The translations under genes and the position numbers were made by a program. Positions 22,618 to 34,754 of a DNA stretch of 64,000 nucleotides are shown piece by piece. The notes under the pieces are model-generated. The model searched no databases. It had not been told where the DNA came from and saw nothing but the letters and a program-made list of their open reading frames with translations. Source of the stretch: Hygrophila difformis (taxonomy: Eukaryota; Streptophyta; Magnoliopsida; Lamiales; Acanthaceae); NCBI GenBank assembly GCA_030278955.1, contig JAOANR010000006.1:27287763-27351762 (forward strand), in the 5' to 3' direction. Each line of letters begins with the position of its first letter. Position 1 is the first letter of the stretch.

Positions 22618-25600
22618 TGAAACTTTTGACAAGTTTCACTAACACGAGTGTTTTTATAAAATATATCAAGTTTGAATTTATTTAATGAAAGGAGTTATGA
22701 TTCATGGGAAGGGGTTTAAGGATATATTCCACTTTTTATTACTCATGTGGGGTGCTTTGATTTCAAACGGCGCTGTGGTCCTCCCCGGCATGAAACTTTT
22801 GACAAATTTCATGGTGCAACCAAGATAGACAGTTCAGTCTCGACCTTCAGCCTGTCACACTGAAGGTCCCTGGCATCTGCGCCATGATACTTTTCATAAT
22901 TTCATGTCATGAGATTCCCTGCCATGAAACTTTTGACAAGTTCCCACTATATGAATATTTTCTGAAAAACAATAATCCCGGTTTTCAATTTTATTTAATG
23001 AAACCAATTTATGAAGGCGGAGTTGGGATTAGGGATATATTTATAGGTTGTCACGTTTTTATTCACTCGTGTTAAGAAACTGTGCCCCCGAAAGCGCACG
23101 GAGTCAAAAATTGCAGTAATTTATAGTAAGTATCGGATCGTTCACTGGAGGATGTGCGATGGAAGCAGGGCCCACGTCGTTTACTAAGATTTTCCACTCG
23201 GTTACTCGATTCAAGTTTGTGTTTGATTATCAACTACTTGACAGAATTTAAACTAAGTTATGAAAGCAATTAAAATAAAGCAGATAAAATTATTCTAGAA
23301 AGCGAATTAAACTTAATCTAAGAAAGCAATAAAATTATTCCAAGAAAGCGGTTAAGATTATTCTAAGAAAGCATATTTAAAATATGACAGAAGGGACAGG
23401 AAGAAAAGAATAAAGATTGGACAAGATTCAGATGAAACACAGTTAAACTTCCATTTTGTTACACAGATCTTAGCTTGGGATAATCCATCAGTTAGCTAAC
23501 TCTCATGCTTCCTATACTATGTTCCCTTTAACAGACAGGTACTTACAGTAAGGATTTACATGCCTTAAGACAACAAAATCTAAGATACCACAGATATAAA
23601 ACTGCCCCCGCGCAGAGGTATGCTATTTATCTGTGGTGGACAAGCAACACCCGACAAATCATTAGTTGAAATGCCAAATACTCCTATCATTCTCCCATGT
23701 CACACCCAAAGATTCTAATCAAGCCCTGAACTATCCCTTAACTATCAGTCCTAGTAGCAGTTACACAACTCTCAATACAACCGAGTGACCTCTAAAGAAA
23801 GCAGTTAAAAGAAAGCAGTTAAAAGAAAGCGGTAAAGAAAGCATTTAAAATCCTATCACTCGGAGGTTTTTGAAAGTCTGACCCTGGTAGTAAAAGGCAG
23901 CCCCCGGTCATGGTGCCTGGGTGTGGATCAAGAATTCCCTATTCTCGGTGAACCGCTCGCAGTGTTCACTTCCCATCAGGTGGTTATGAGATACAAACTA
24001 ATGAAACGAACTAATAGATTAGTTCGTTCCGGATGCACTCACTCAGGACTCAAAAATAGGCATTGACAAAAGAGGATAGCAGTTGAAAGGAACTCAACCC
24101 TATCTTAGAAAATAACCAAGGCCTATGTATTGTTCCTCTAGAATTATCTATCACACCGTACTTGAATCCAAGTGGACCCCATCTCAGTGTGATATTTAAT
24201 ACCAGATTTCCAACACAAAGCAATTTTGGAAAATAATTGATTTGAAAACCATTCCCTAAACAGGTACTAGACTCTCAATAAGAACACAGACCCTTTCAGT
24301 CTAGATGAGACCTAATCGCTGACTCTGCTTCTAATTTCCCAAAATCAACCCCCAGTCGGATATGAATTAGTCATAACTGTGGAATTTATCCCTTACTCAG
24401 ATCCGGATTTTATAAATGAATTTTTGTTGGAAATTTATTATGAGACATCTGATTATAATCAAGACTCCTGTGTCCAAGGGAAAGATCCCAAAATAATTTG
24501 ACCACAATAGTTACATAATATTATCATGCATAATTTTTTATGAGAAGTGTAAAATTAAATAACCCAAAATATAAGGTGGGTTTAGACAGAAGTTGGAACA
24601 CAAATATGAAATAGCCGGAGATGAGAAGAATTTTGGCTAAGAGAGTGCCAGAAATAACTGGGGTGATCTGGACTGCAAAAATCTGCTATCCAGTTCCCAA
24701 TTATTCCAGATGGAAAGATTTTTAGATAGAAAGGAATTCCAAGTGACGGTGACCACCGTCATTCAGCTCCCTTTTGTCTGTGAATGGAAGAAAAACCCAC
24801 ATATTTTCTTGCTGTAATAATTCTCAAATAATGTTGGTCGACATCATTAAATAATACTACAACTTGAATTCAGGTTTTGAAATTAAAATAAAGAAAAGAA
24901 AACTGTATCCGGATAGGAGTCAGCTGAGCAGCTATTATAATCCCGGATGGACGAACCGCCAAGGCTTCCACCGACCACTATCCGGACCATGCAAAATAAC
25001 ATCTAGTAATTAATATACAGACCACGAGCTAGTTTATCCGTGTGGGAATACCCGCCAACATTAGTCTGTTATATTCCTTACTAGCTGTTTCACACAACAC
25101 GGGTAAAGACAAAATAAATAAAAGAAAATATTTTTGGGTCATCTTGTATGAGAGACATTGGTTTCTCATGCAAGGGTATGGAAATTAATCCATAGTTACT
25201 CTTTATGGTCTAAATAATCACTCATTCCATAATTAATTAGTTACAGTCCGGATTATATACTTAGATCATTAGAGTTTAATTTTGTAGAAAAATCTTTTAA
25301 TGGAATTGAACAAAATTCTTTATATCAAATTAATCATGGGTTGAGATCATTGGATTTCAACCTCAAAATATTAATATAAAGGTTCAATTAATTAATGGGG
25401 TGAGATGGAGAATAAAAATCTGGCAACAAGGTGCCAAGCCTGTCGAGAAACAGAAATTGTGTCCGCGACAGGGGGATCTCGACAGAAAGGTGGGAGATAA
25501 GAGAAATTAAAATTTTGGAAATTGGGGGTGTTGTGTCGCTAAACAAAAATCCGGGTCGCTAAGCATGGGACCGCGACCGGGGTTTAGTGACACAAGGTTT

Positions 25601-28600
25601 GAAAATCAACAAGGGCATAATTCCTGGTCGCGGAATGAGGGGTGTGTCGCGGACCGTGGGTCCGCGACAGGGGTTCCGCGACAGAGCCCTTCCAGAATTA
25701 CATTACAAGCATTTGGGTCCTTGGTCGCTAATCAAGGTTGTGTCGCGGACCGTGGGTCCGCGACAGGATTGCTTCTCGACCAAGGGATTTAAAAAATTTT
25801 ATAAAAATTTTGGCAGCATAACGCCTAATATTGCATTGCAGGGGAGTACGTTGTGATCTGTGGGATCACAACGGGAAAATTACGTTGCAATACAATTTAG
25901 GACATGCAATTTTAAATAAAAATGCACAAACACTTTAATACCATCCCTTTTAGATCTAATGCACTAGGAATAAAAATAAACAAACAAAGAAAATAAACAA
26001 AAGCAAAAATAAAGAAACTACCTAAAAAGAAAAGAAAACAGGAGAAGGATACAAACTAGTACTACTGCACAAACAAACACCAACTATCCTAACAAACCAA
26101 AATTAAAATAAAACCTACACTAAATCTATCAATGGATACATATAAGTTATTTATGCATTTATTAAGTCTAAATAAAGCATTAAACCTAACTATAATAATA
26201 AAAGTGGTCAAGCAACCCAAAAGAAATGAAGACAGAACATCAAAATAATTAATAAGGGAGAGACCATGACAAATTTTTGTGGGGCATTTTCTTGATCATT
26301 CCACAAACTAAAATAAGGTTTAACTACATCCATTAATTGAATGTTTCAACCCAAGATACAAAAATATGATAAACTGGAAAATGTGAACACTAGCCACACT
26401 AATTTATTACAGAAATTAAACTAAAAACTACACTAAAATCTACATTGCATAAAAATAAAACTATCTACTCTAAAAGCTACTTGAGAGCACAGTGGTGCCC
26501 CAAGAACAAAAATTAAATTGCAAGTGTGGCTAGGTTACTGTTCAAAGGGGTGGGGAGGTTATATTTATAGAGTGGTGAAATTAAGCCCTAGGCCCATTCA
26601 AGGCCCACCAGTCGCTAAACAATTGTGCCGGTTCGCGGAACAAATCTGGTTCAGGACACAATTTTTAGCTCCAGGATGGCGCACAGGAGGGGGCGGGAGC
26701 TCGAGCTCCAGAGGAAGAAGACGAAAATGTTATGCCTGCGGGACTTGAAGTCCAGGGACCTTGCGCGTATTTTGGCATGTGGGAATTTGAATGTGGGTGG
26801 CATGTGGTGTCGCGTGAGGAGCTGCATTCGGTATGCCTCTGTCGAGGTCGCGGGACTCTGTCCTGGTCGCGATCCATGTGTCGCGGAACATTGTTCCGCA
26901 ACACAGATTTTGTGTCTTGATACTCCCAGTCTCTAACCATTTTCTGTGTCGCGGAGCACCCGGTCGCGGTCCATGGTATCTCGACCCGGGGTTTGTTTAG
27001 CGACATGAATTTTGTGTCTCTAAACATCCCAGTCTTTAAGCAATTTCCCTGTCCCTAGACACCCGGTCGCTAAACATGGTTCCGCGACCGGATGTGATTT
27101 TTTTCTTTCTCGACAGGCTTTTTGTTTTCTCTTTACTCTTTCATTTCTCTTTTCTCTTCTCTTCTTTATTCTTCTCTCTTTCCTCCATTCATTTCTTCTT
27201 CCCCATCTCGACAGCTTCTTCCCCAATTTTCTTCTTCTTTCTTCTTCAATCTTTCCTTCCCCCATTTTTATTTTCTTCTCCTTCTCAATTCTTTTCGCTT
27301 TTTTCTTGTTTTCTGTTCCAGTTTTGTCGCCCTCTGGTGTTCTGAAATTGGGGGAGGTCGGAATTCTGAGGGGGATGACCGGAGCTTGGAGATGGGTGTG
27401 CGGCGGCGGAGATGGTGCACTGGCGGCTGAGCTGCTTCGGCCGTTGGTGGCTCGATTTGGAGACGCGGCCGCCGGAGGCGCTGGTTGGGGCTCGGAGATG
27501 GTCGAATTTGGGTGTTGGTGGTGACTGAGATGAGGATGGGGTGGTGAACGGCGGTTGTAGATCTCGGATGGTGGTGGCGCGAGGGCTGAGATGGCAGGAT
27601 GAAGGCGGCGGCGGCCGGACTTGGATGTGTTGGAGTGCGGCTGCTGCGGTGGCTGAGATGGGGCGGTGGTTGCGGTGGTGAGGTGATAATGGTGGTGAGG
27701 TGGTAATGGTGGTGGCGGCAGTGGAGGTTGGAGAAGAAGGGCTCGCCGGAGAAGGTCGGAGGCGGCGGAGGTGGGTTGGAGAGGGTGAAGGATGCGTCCG
27801 ATTTTGTTGAGGATGGTGGTGGCGGAGATGGGCGGCGTTGGAGAGGTGTTGGTGTCGCCGGAGTTGGATGAGGGAGGTGGTGGTGAGATGATGAGGCTGC
27901 TTTGTTTGTGGTGAGAAGGAGGTGGAAATGGATGATGGTGGTAGTGGGTCGGAGAAGATGGGGGTTGGCCGGAAAAAGTGGGAAGAAGGAGATGGCTGTC
28001 GCGGTGGTGATCGGAATGTTGGAGGCGAGCGGAAGGAGCTGCCGGAGTGAGCGGGCTGTGTTGCTGCTCGGCGGTGGTGGTGGTGGTTCGCCGGAGGGCC
28101 GCCGGCGGCAGGGAGGATTAGGGTTAGGGTTAGTTTAGGGTTGGGGTTTGGGCCACGTGGAGATGGGCTCAGTGGGCTTAGGGGTTAATTGGGCTAGGGT
28201 GGAGTTGGGCTTACTGGTTTTGGACTTCAAATTGAACTGGATCAAAATACCCAATCACCTGTAATTTCATTAAATATGGATTAGTGGATTAATAATTTTT
28301 AATTATGGCAGAAAACAGAAATAGAAATAAATAAACATAAAAATTAAAACTATATACATTAAAATGTAAAATATAAAATATAATAAATAAGGATATTTGC
28401 TCCACTTGATATTTTGTTTGTGTTCCGTTTAACGGATCCGTGTTCCACCGAACATACTACAAACCATAATTATCAAATGTGGGATTTTTAATATTTTATC
28501 ATGTTTTTGGATTTTTTAATACAAATTTAATAAAAATAACAATATTTTTGTATTTTTCATTACCAGCTTATTATTTATACAAACTTGCATAAATCTGTTA

Positions 28601-28702
28601 AATTCAACTGCTTTCTTATTTAAGTAAGACCGGAATGCTATCAAATGTCCGTATTAGACACGGAAATAGATTGAAAATAATGGTCAATTTTGGCCATTAT
28701 CA
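22618..28702 (-). repeat. LARD 5' LTR
   Basis: 6,085 bp, the uninterrupted LTR copy. It carries both word arrays (about 25457-25885 and 26840-27090), the GC-rich block (about 27330-28140) and the promoter-like edge (about 28117-28235). Compared with the other LTR it has lost 14 bp at about 25461, the hairpin part of one palindromic word. Transcription of the LARD would start here, running leftward. Confidence 0.9.
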
Positions 28703-29010
28703 GTTGGTAGTCTATACAAACGCCAATGATTTTCGATGGACCAGAGTGCTCATGAGAAAAACAACTACGGGGCAAGAACCCTGTAGATACACAGGAGGGT
28801 TGTTCATTGAACAACAAGCCAAACTTTGGCATATTAATGAAAAAGAGTTCCTTACAGTATGAAAAACATTTAAAAATGGCATTTATTCTTACGTGCAAAG
28901 AAATTTATATTAAAATGTTATAATACGATTTAAAAAATAAATTGGAATCAAAAATTGAAAAAGCTCGTATTATCTGATGGAAAGTTAAATATCAATATTA
29001 TACTTATGAT
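28703..29010 (+). pseudogene. caulimovirid RNase H, continuation of the split RT frame
   Basis: It resumes directly at the LARD duplication. 28635-28862 contains 'CRYTGGLF' and 'HINEKEFLTV', typical of the pararetroviral RNase H core, which degrades the RNA template. The first catalytic position reads 'YTNAND' where an Asp (TDAS) is expected, so activity would be lost. Beyond a stop near 28860 the frame changes. Confidence 0.7.
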
Positions 29011-30060
29011 ATTGATGCTATAAAATCTCATGAAAATGTTGCCGTTACGAGATTCAGGCACCTCAGAGAAAACCTAGATGAGCTATCAAAGCATTTTGGG
29101 CAGCTGGATATCAATGCAAAAGGAGCTGGCCAAATACAACAGAGCAATGTGGACATGGTCCGCAATGATATACGAACCTCCCATATAGCAATAACAATGT
29201 TATGGGAATCAGTACTCGAGCCAATCCGGAAGGCGTCGGCTTCCCTGGTTAACAAAGAGAAGCATGCCCAACAAAAGTGGTCATGTATGAAGAAGCAGAT
29301 TCAAGTATTGCTTCTAAGGAACCATTACCGGACACCAAAAAATGGAAAATATTGAGCAAGAGGGAAGTCACGTTTCCAAAGGCTCAAGTCAACCCACTAC
29401 CTCTGGGGTAAAAGAGAAAGAAATTAACCTTAGACCAATGACAGGCACCTCTGAGGTTAATTCAGATGAAAAGGTCCTTTTTACCGCATGGCTGGACTAC
29501 CAAGAAAAATGGGAACAATAGGTTTCCAAAAGGGGAATTAACCCCAGCAAGACGGCAATTGAAACATCTGGAAGGTACAATAGGGTCTGGATGCTCGAAG
29601 TATCAAAGCCAGAAGACGTTCGCAAGTGGTATGATTTTGCAGCATTAGCATCAGTTCATACTACATCACCAGGGTTTCGGAGATAGAAAAACTTTCGTGA
29701 TGGATAAGTAGGGCGGTGCATGAATCATGGCAAAACAACCAGCACCTGTAACGAGGAGATATTTTGGAGCTTAAATTCATTTCAGCAGCCCCAGAAATGG
29801 TGGGAAAAGGTTCCTATCCGGTCTTCATTTTATAAAATTACAATGACCTGATATGATAGCTTTCAACAGAGTTAAGTCCATTGAGGAGAAGCACCGTTGG
29901 TATCTTCTATTAGTGAAGATGAAATCTCCACGAGACGAGCATGAGGATTTTGGGTCTGTCTCACCGAGATGGAGAAGGTCAGATATCTATTTAAAATATT
30001 TCAAATAATTTAAATGGATTGTTCCTGGTAAATTCATTAATAGGAAAAAGCACGGAGTTT
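29010..30060 (+). pseudogene. ORF VI/transactivator-like viral region, broken
   Basis: Pieces include 29149-29355 (Gln/Lys-rich, helical) and a block near 29580-29690 with 'VWMLEVSKPEDVRKW' and 'ASVHTTSPGF', which by position and character resembles the inclusion-body/translational transactivator of caulimoviruses. Many stops. The assignment rests mainly on position between RNase H and the intergenic region. Confidence 0.4.
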
Positions 30061-30345
30061 GCGGAAACCTCATTCAGAAATAATAGGTTACTCACTCAGA
30101 AAAATAAGTTGCCAACAACCGAGTCCACCAGAAAGAAGGCATGCAATATGATGCATGTTGGCCAATGGGATAACCACAATTGCCCATAAAGCACAGAACA
30201 TGAATAATCCCTATCCGGTATAAAGATTCGGGTAACCCAGAAGAAAACCGGATCCGAACAGGATAAAGGGAAGAAACGTCCAAAAATTTTTCACAAGCCA
30301 AAGTGAGAACAGCTGGATGTAAGAGAAAAAGAAGTGTCGACAATA
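30060..30345 (+). other. viral 3' flank before the solo LTR
   Basis: No ORF of substance on either strand that fits a viral product. The sequence resumes at 44359 after the solo LTR and its nested Tekay element. Confidence 0.4.
30341..30345. repeat. solo LTR target duplication, left copy (CAATA)
   Basis: CAATA at 30341-30345 and at 44359-44363 flank the split LTR exactly. Confidence 0.85.
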
Positions 30346-31130
30346 TGTAACACCCCGGATTTGATAACCCAGGCCGGAATGTCACCGCCACATCTCCCTA
30401 GCAAGACACGGCTTCCCAAGCTCACTAAGGAAATGCAAGGCTTATGGGTACGTAAAAGATTTAAAAACATTTCAACATTGAGTCCGGAATATAATAATAC
30501 TTAAATCAAAATACGGTAGTAATAATCATCATGCGCAAAAATAAAGTAAATGCAGCGGAAAAGTAATCACGGCCAACACGGCCAAAACCTCGGGTTTAAC
30601 AGACCCGGTAAATCAGTAGTACGATGCAGAAAGTTTAAAATGTTCAATAATGTTTCCCCCCAAGTGCAAGTGCATGCGTCACTCGACATACTCTGTAAAA
30701 GAAAAATGACAACGGTTTATCAGTATAAAAATATACCGATTAAGTTAATCCTTAACTAAACAATTTAAGGGGTCACATATGTTTAATTAAAATTACACTT
30801 TTCATGCATTAATTTAAAAATCCATATTTTATTCGCAGCGGAAAACATGATTAAATTATTCAAGACGAGAATACATAATTAAAGGACTTAATTTAAAAGC
30901 ATAATTTAAAAGCATAATTTAAGAACGTAATTTAAATGCATAATTTAAAAACATGGTAAATAAGATTTAAGCATAATTAAACACTCACACAAGTCTTTTA
31001 TATTTTATCCCGCAAACTAAGAAGAGGACACCATACCGGGAGATCACTAACGAGGCAATCTCAACGTAGGACCACTAACGAGGCAGTCCAAAATAATGGG
31101 AGACCACTAACGAGGCAGTCTCGAAAGATA

Positions 31131-31135
31131 GTAGG
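31131..31135. repeat. Tekay-like element target duplication, left copy (GTAGG)
   Basis: GTAGG at 31131-31135 and 42311-42315 flanks the element exactly; the solo LTR sequence is continuous once the element and one copy are removed. Confidence 0.92.
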
Positions 31136-33740
31136 TGTAATACCCGAGAATTTTCCAACATAAAATAAAACAATAATTAAATAATAAATAATAAATAAAA
31201 TAAATACTATAAATAAATAAACAAATCCAGCAAATAAAAGAAATAAATAAAGATAAGGAAATGAGAAATGAGATTTTTACTTAAAAAGGAATTAAAGGAA
31301 TTTAATTAAATAAAAGGAGGGATAAATGGTACACCAAAACCCGACACTAATGAACTCGAGTATTCGAGTCCAAAACATCCAATTAGACTGAGAATAAAAT
31401 TAGAGAGAAAGTACGAACCCGAATATACCCCGGAAATCGGAATTCGGGAGCATAGAGGGATAGAAACCCGAAAGAGAGGCGGAAAAGCACGACGGATCGC
31501 ACGACCCGCCCGGACCGAAGTCCAGGCGAAGTCGGCGCGGTGGCCGCGCGGTAAAGTGGCTTCAGCGCGCCACGACCGCGCCACCCCACAGATTCGTTTG
31601 TTGCGTGAATCTCTCGCCCGAACGCGGATTTTTCGACTTTCGGTTGAACATCTCTCGACTCCAGACTTCTAGGTCGGTTGTGGACGTCCTAGGGATTAAG
31701 AATTCTATAAATAAGCCCCTTGGGAGCCCCGAACAAGTTTACAAAACCCTACAACATTCTGTACGTTCGAAACCCTAAATCCGGAGTCGTCGGAGGCACG
31801 AAACCAAGACGAACGCTGTTGGACGAGTTTCTCTACAGATTTCCATAGTCGTGGTAAGTCTCGGTCCAATCTTTATTCAATAAACGATTCGAAAACGAAT
31901 CCTAATCATCTCCTTTTTCTTTCTACACCCCCGTATCGAATCTAGATCGTAGAACCCGACGAACGGAGAGGAGAAACGGTGATCTGGAAGCCACGCCTCC
32001 GAATTGGACATTCCTGACGTTCATAGACACTGTAAGTTAACCTTACATGGTTTTGGGAGATTTTAAAACATTCGAAACCTAAAAGATTCAACAAGAACCA
32101 TAAATCTGTCCACTTTTGTTTTTCTACCGACGCAACAGATTTGGTGAATTTTTCCGACCCTTAAAACGAACTCAAACGGAAAAACTTAAAACACGAAAAA
32201 CGTTTCTAAGACTTAGACCTAGCTACTGTAAAAATTTGAGAATTTTTGGAGTTGATTTGATATGTGAAAACCCGTTGAAACCGAACTGTTTGATTCTAGA
32301 TCTTGAAATCTTGGACAGAACTTAGGAATGATCTTGATCTCGTTTTTGACATAGGATCTAGGCTGTTTTAGATCTTTGGCCAAACATGAAAGTTGTAGAT
32401 AAATGTCTTAAGATGATCCCTGTCAAATTTCATTAAGTTTGGAGTTGAATTGATATGTTAGAATTTGAAATCTTTAAACTGTGACATGTTAAACTCGGAC
32501 AGATTTCTTGTTATGCGAAAATTGGCGATTTTGACCTACTTAGGTATCTCGGATTGAAAAAGTTAAAACACGAAAGTTGTAGATCCTGATGTTTCCGAGT
32601 CAGATATGAAAATTTGGAATTTTTGGAATTAAATCTGATTTTAAACGAATTTTGGAGTAAACTGTGATTTACCGAAACGAAATTTTGAAATCTTGTTGAA
32701 ACATGGAATTAACCTTTAGGGTTGAAACGAATTGAGATATTGTTTCTAAATTAATACAATGGAAGACAGATTTTAAAAAAAAACTAAATCCCCTTACAAA
32801 CTTGATAAATTAAAATTAGGGGTGAGTGCTCTGCAGGGTGCCCCCTAACGATTCACTTCGTGCCGTAATGGACGATGGTGACCCCGCGCGCTATACTTGA
32901 AATGTGATATTGCCAAAACGGAGAAATATAGAGCCTACACTCTCGTGAATATCCGTATGGGTTTCCCGAGGCTCCGGAGTGGTACTGGGTATGGCTGATA
33001 CGGCTGCGGCCGCCGGGCTACCGGCTAAACTTGTTGACATCGCGATTTTTATCGTGAAACTTTGAAATACCAAATCGGGAATGTAATGGGGATTCTAAAT
33101 TAAATTAAACTAGATTAAATGATATTGTTGTCAAATTAAATTATTTAAATGCTTTATTTTAATTATGGCTATTATTTTGAACCATGTGGTATGTGTTGTT
33201 AAATGGAGCCTGAGATAAATTATGCTATTGGATATGGATTAGATGAAACTAAATATTATGTTATTATCATGCTTTTGTTAAATTATTAAACTTATGGCTT
33301 TTAAACCCTACGATCATGCATGTGTTAACTTACTCAGCAAATTTTGCTGACCAAAACCATTTTTATTCCTTTCTTTACAGAATATGTGGAATGAGCCTGT
33401 ATGAGCACGAATCATGCATGGGATTTTGGGAATTGTTATTTTGCTTTTAAATTTCGTACTCAGACTATATTATGAACGGGCCTGTTTAACCCGTGTTTTG
33501 GCCATGTCGGCCCTTTTTATAATTTCCGCTGCGATACTGTACTAAACTAAATATTTCCGCTGCGCTATGCTATTATTATTTTCGAATTATATTGTATGGG
33601 CTATTTTGAATGCTTTAAATGTTTTAAATCCTGCAATACTTAGCCTTGCATCTCTTTAGTAAGCTCGGAGAAACCGTGTCTTACTAGGGGGATGTGGCGG
33701 TGACATCCCGACCTGGGTGACCAAAAACCGGGGTGTTACA
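31136..33740 (+). repeat. Tekay-like 5' LTR
   Basis: 2,605 bp, with a TATA box TCTATAAATAAGCC at about 31707-31720. About 170 bp upstream lies the GC palindrome GCGCGGTGGCCGCGCGG (about 31536-31552), also present in the solo LTR. A donor-like GTGGTAAGTC (GT at 31854) and an acceptor-like TTTCTTTACAG (ending 33380) would allow a 1.5-kb leader intron. Confidence 0.92.
31700..31745 (+). promoter_or_regulatory. Tekay-like LTR core promoter
   Basis: The TATA box in TCTATAAATAAGCC is followed after about 25-30 bases by a probable start region (GAACAAGTTTACAAAACC). The 3' LTR has the same block at about 40275-40320. Confidence 0.6.
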
Positions 33741-33743
33741 AGT

Positions 33744-33756
33744 TGGTATCAGAGCC
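33744..33756 (+). other. iMet-tRNA primer site of the Tekay-like element
   Basis: TGGTATCAGAGCC lies three bases after the 5' LTR. It is complementary to the 3' end of initiator tRNA-Met, usual for Tekay/Del chromoviruses. Confidence 0.9.
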
Positions 33757-33966
33757 CGGCTATTTTTAAACTACTATTTTTAAACCATTACTATTTTTAA
33801 ACTATTATTAATATTTTGACTATTATTTTAAATTTTAAAGTATTATTTCCATGGAAGAATTTTTATTCTTTATTTTAAAACCCATGGAAAAATATATATA
33901 TATGGTGTATTAAATTATTATTGGGGGGAATTATCATTTGCATATGCATGTTGCATCTCTGCTATG

Positions 33967-34130
33967 AACTTAGCATCTTGGAAACTTGAACTTAGAATCT
34001 TGGCGAAACTTGAACTTAGAATCTTGGCGAAACTTGAACTTAGAATCTTGGCGAAACTTGAACTTAGCATCTTGGCGAAACTTGAACTTAGAATCTTGGA
34101 AACTCGAACCTAGAATCTTGGCGAATATTA
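33967..34130 (+). repeat. 24-bp tandem repeat in the Tekay-like leader
   Basis: About seven units of AACTTAGAATCTTGGCGAAA(CTTG), some lacking two bases, lie between the primer site and the first ORF. There is no similar array in the 3' UTR. Confidence 0.85.
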
Positions 34131-34154
34131 ACGTAGATCTCTTGCTTGCGCTAG

Positions 34155-34490
34155 ATGGCTAGTCAAGACATGATGCAGTTGATGGTCAGGATGATGAGCG
34201 TTCATCTCGATTCCCACCAAACCCTAGAGCAAATGAAGTACCGTATGGCTCAATTGGAGGCCAATTTACATCACATGGGCAACTTGAGAGAGGCGGATCA
34301 TCACCGCATAAACCAACTCGAGCGCCAAGTCCAAACCCTCACTACGCAAAACTTAATACTAAAAGAATACATCGATGCCCACGGGCAGGACTTAAACACT
34401 ATCTTTGACGAGCTGAAGCCGTCGAGTTCGGAGGAGGAAGATCCAGAGGAAGATCCTGCTACGTCCTCCGGTGACGTCATGAGACACTAG
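34155..34490 (+). CDS. small coiled-coil ORF upstream of gag
   Basis: An intact 111-residue ORF starts shortly after the leader tandem repeat and ends 264 bases before the gag start. The N-terminal part is Met/Gln/His-rich; residues about 20-75 show heptad-like Leu/Ile/Met spacing (for example 'INQLERQVQTLTTQN') and suggest a coiled coil. The C-terminus is acidic ('SSSEEEDPEEDPATSSG'). I see no zinc knuckle or enzymatic motif and do not recognise the family. Most Tekay elements begin directly with gag, so this is an accessory protein or a fortuitous leader ORF. Being open in a young element is weak evidence of use, and no conservation test can be made here. Confidence 0.55.
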   Translation: MASQDMMQLMVRMMSVHLDSHQTLEQMKYRMAQLEANLHHMGNLREADHHRINQLERQVQTLTTQNLILKEYIDAHGQDLNTIFDELKPSSSEEEDPEEDPATSSGDVMRH

Positions 34491-34754
34491 AGATTCTATT
34501 GTTAGACATTGTTTTGCTAGAAAAATATTTCTACTTTTGTACTAAAATTTCTTTTGAGGAAATAAAATGCCCGATTTATTTATTTTTAAATCAAAACAAA
34601 ACAAGACAAAATAAAATAAAACCCCGAAGCGTACGATGCTTCTCAATCCGAACAAAGCACCACGTGCTAAATTACTACACACATATACATTCATAGAAAT
34701 TGCTTAGACTATATGCTAAATTCGTCAGTCCTAACCTATCCCATTTGTACTAGA

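Larger units (their letters stand above)
12582..28702 (-). mobile_element. large retrotransposon derivative (LARD), complete, non-coding
   Basis: It spans 16,121 bp and is oriented on the - strand. The 5' LTR is 22618-28702 (6,085 bp), the primer site 22600-22617, the interior 19978-22617 (2,640 bp) and the 3' LTR 12582-19977 (7,396 bp, including a 1,288-bp insertion). LTRs read TGATAATGG...GTTTCA on the - strand. The 5-bp duplication GTTGG is perfect. No gag or pol is present, so replication proteins must come from elsewhere; the element at 1-7518 shares its LTR and 3' UTR and is the obvious relative. LTR divergence by eye is about 1%, so insertion is recent. Confidence 0.9.

Noticed and set aside
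12582..28702. Interpretation as a 10-kb tandem or segmental duplication
   Set aside because: The repeated segments end in TG/CA, adjoin a primer site and a polypurine tract, and are flanked by GTTGG, which is the structure of LTRs.
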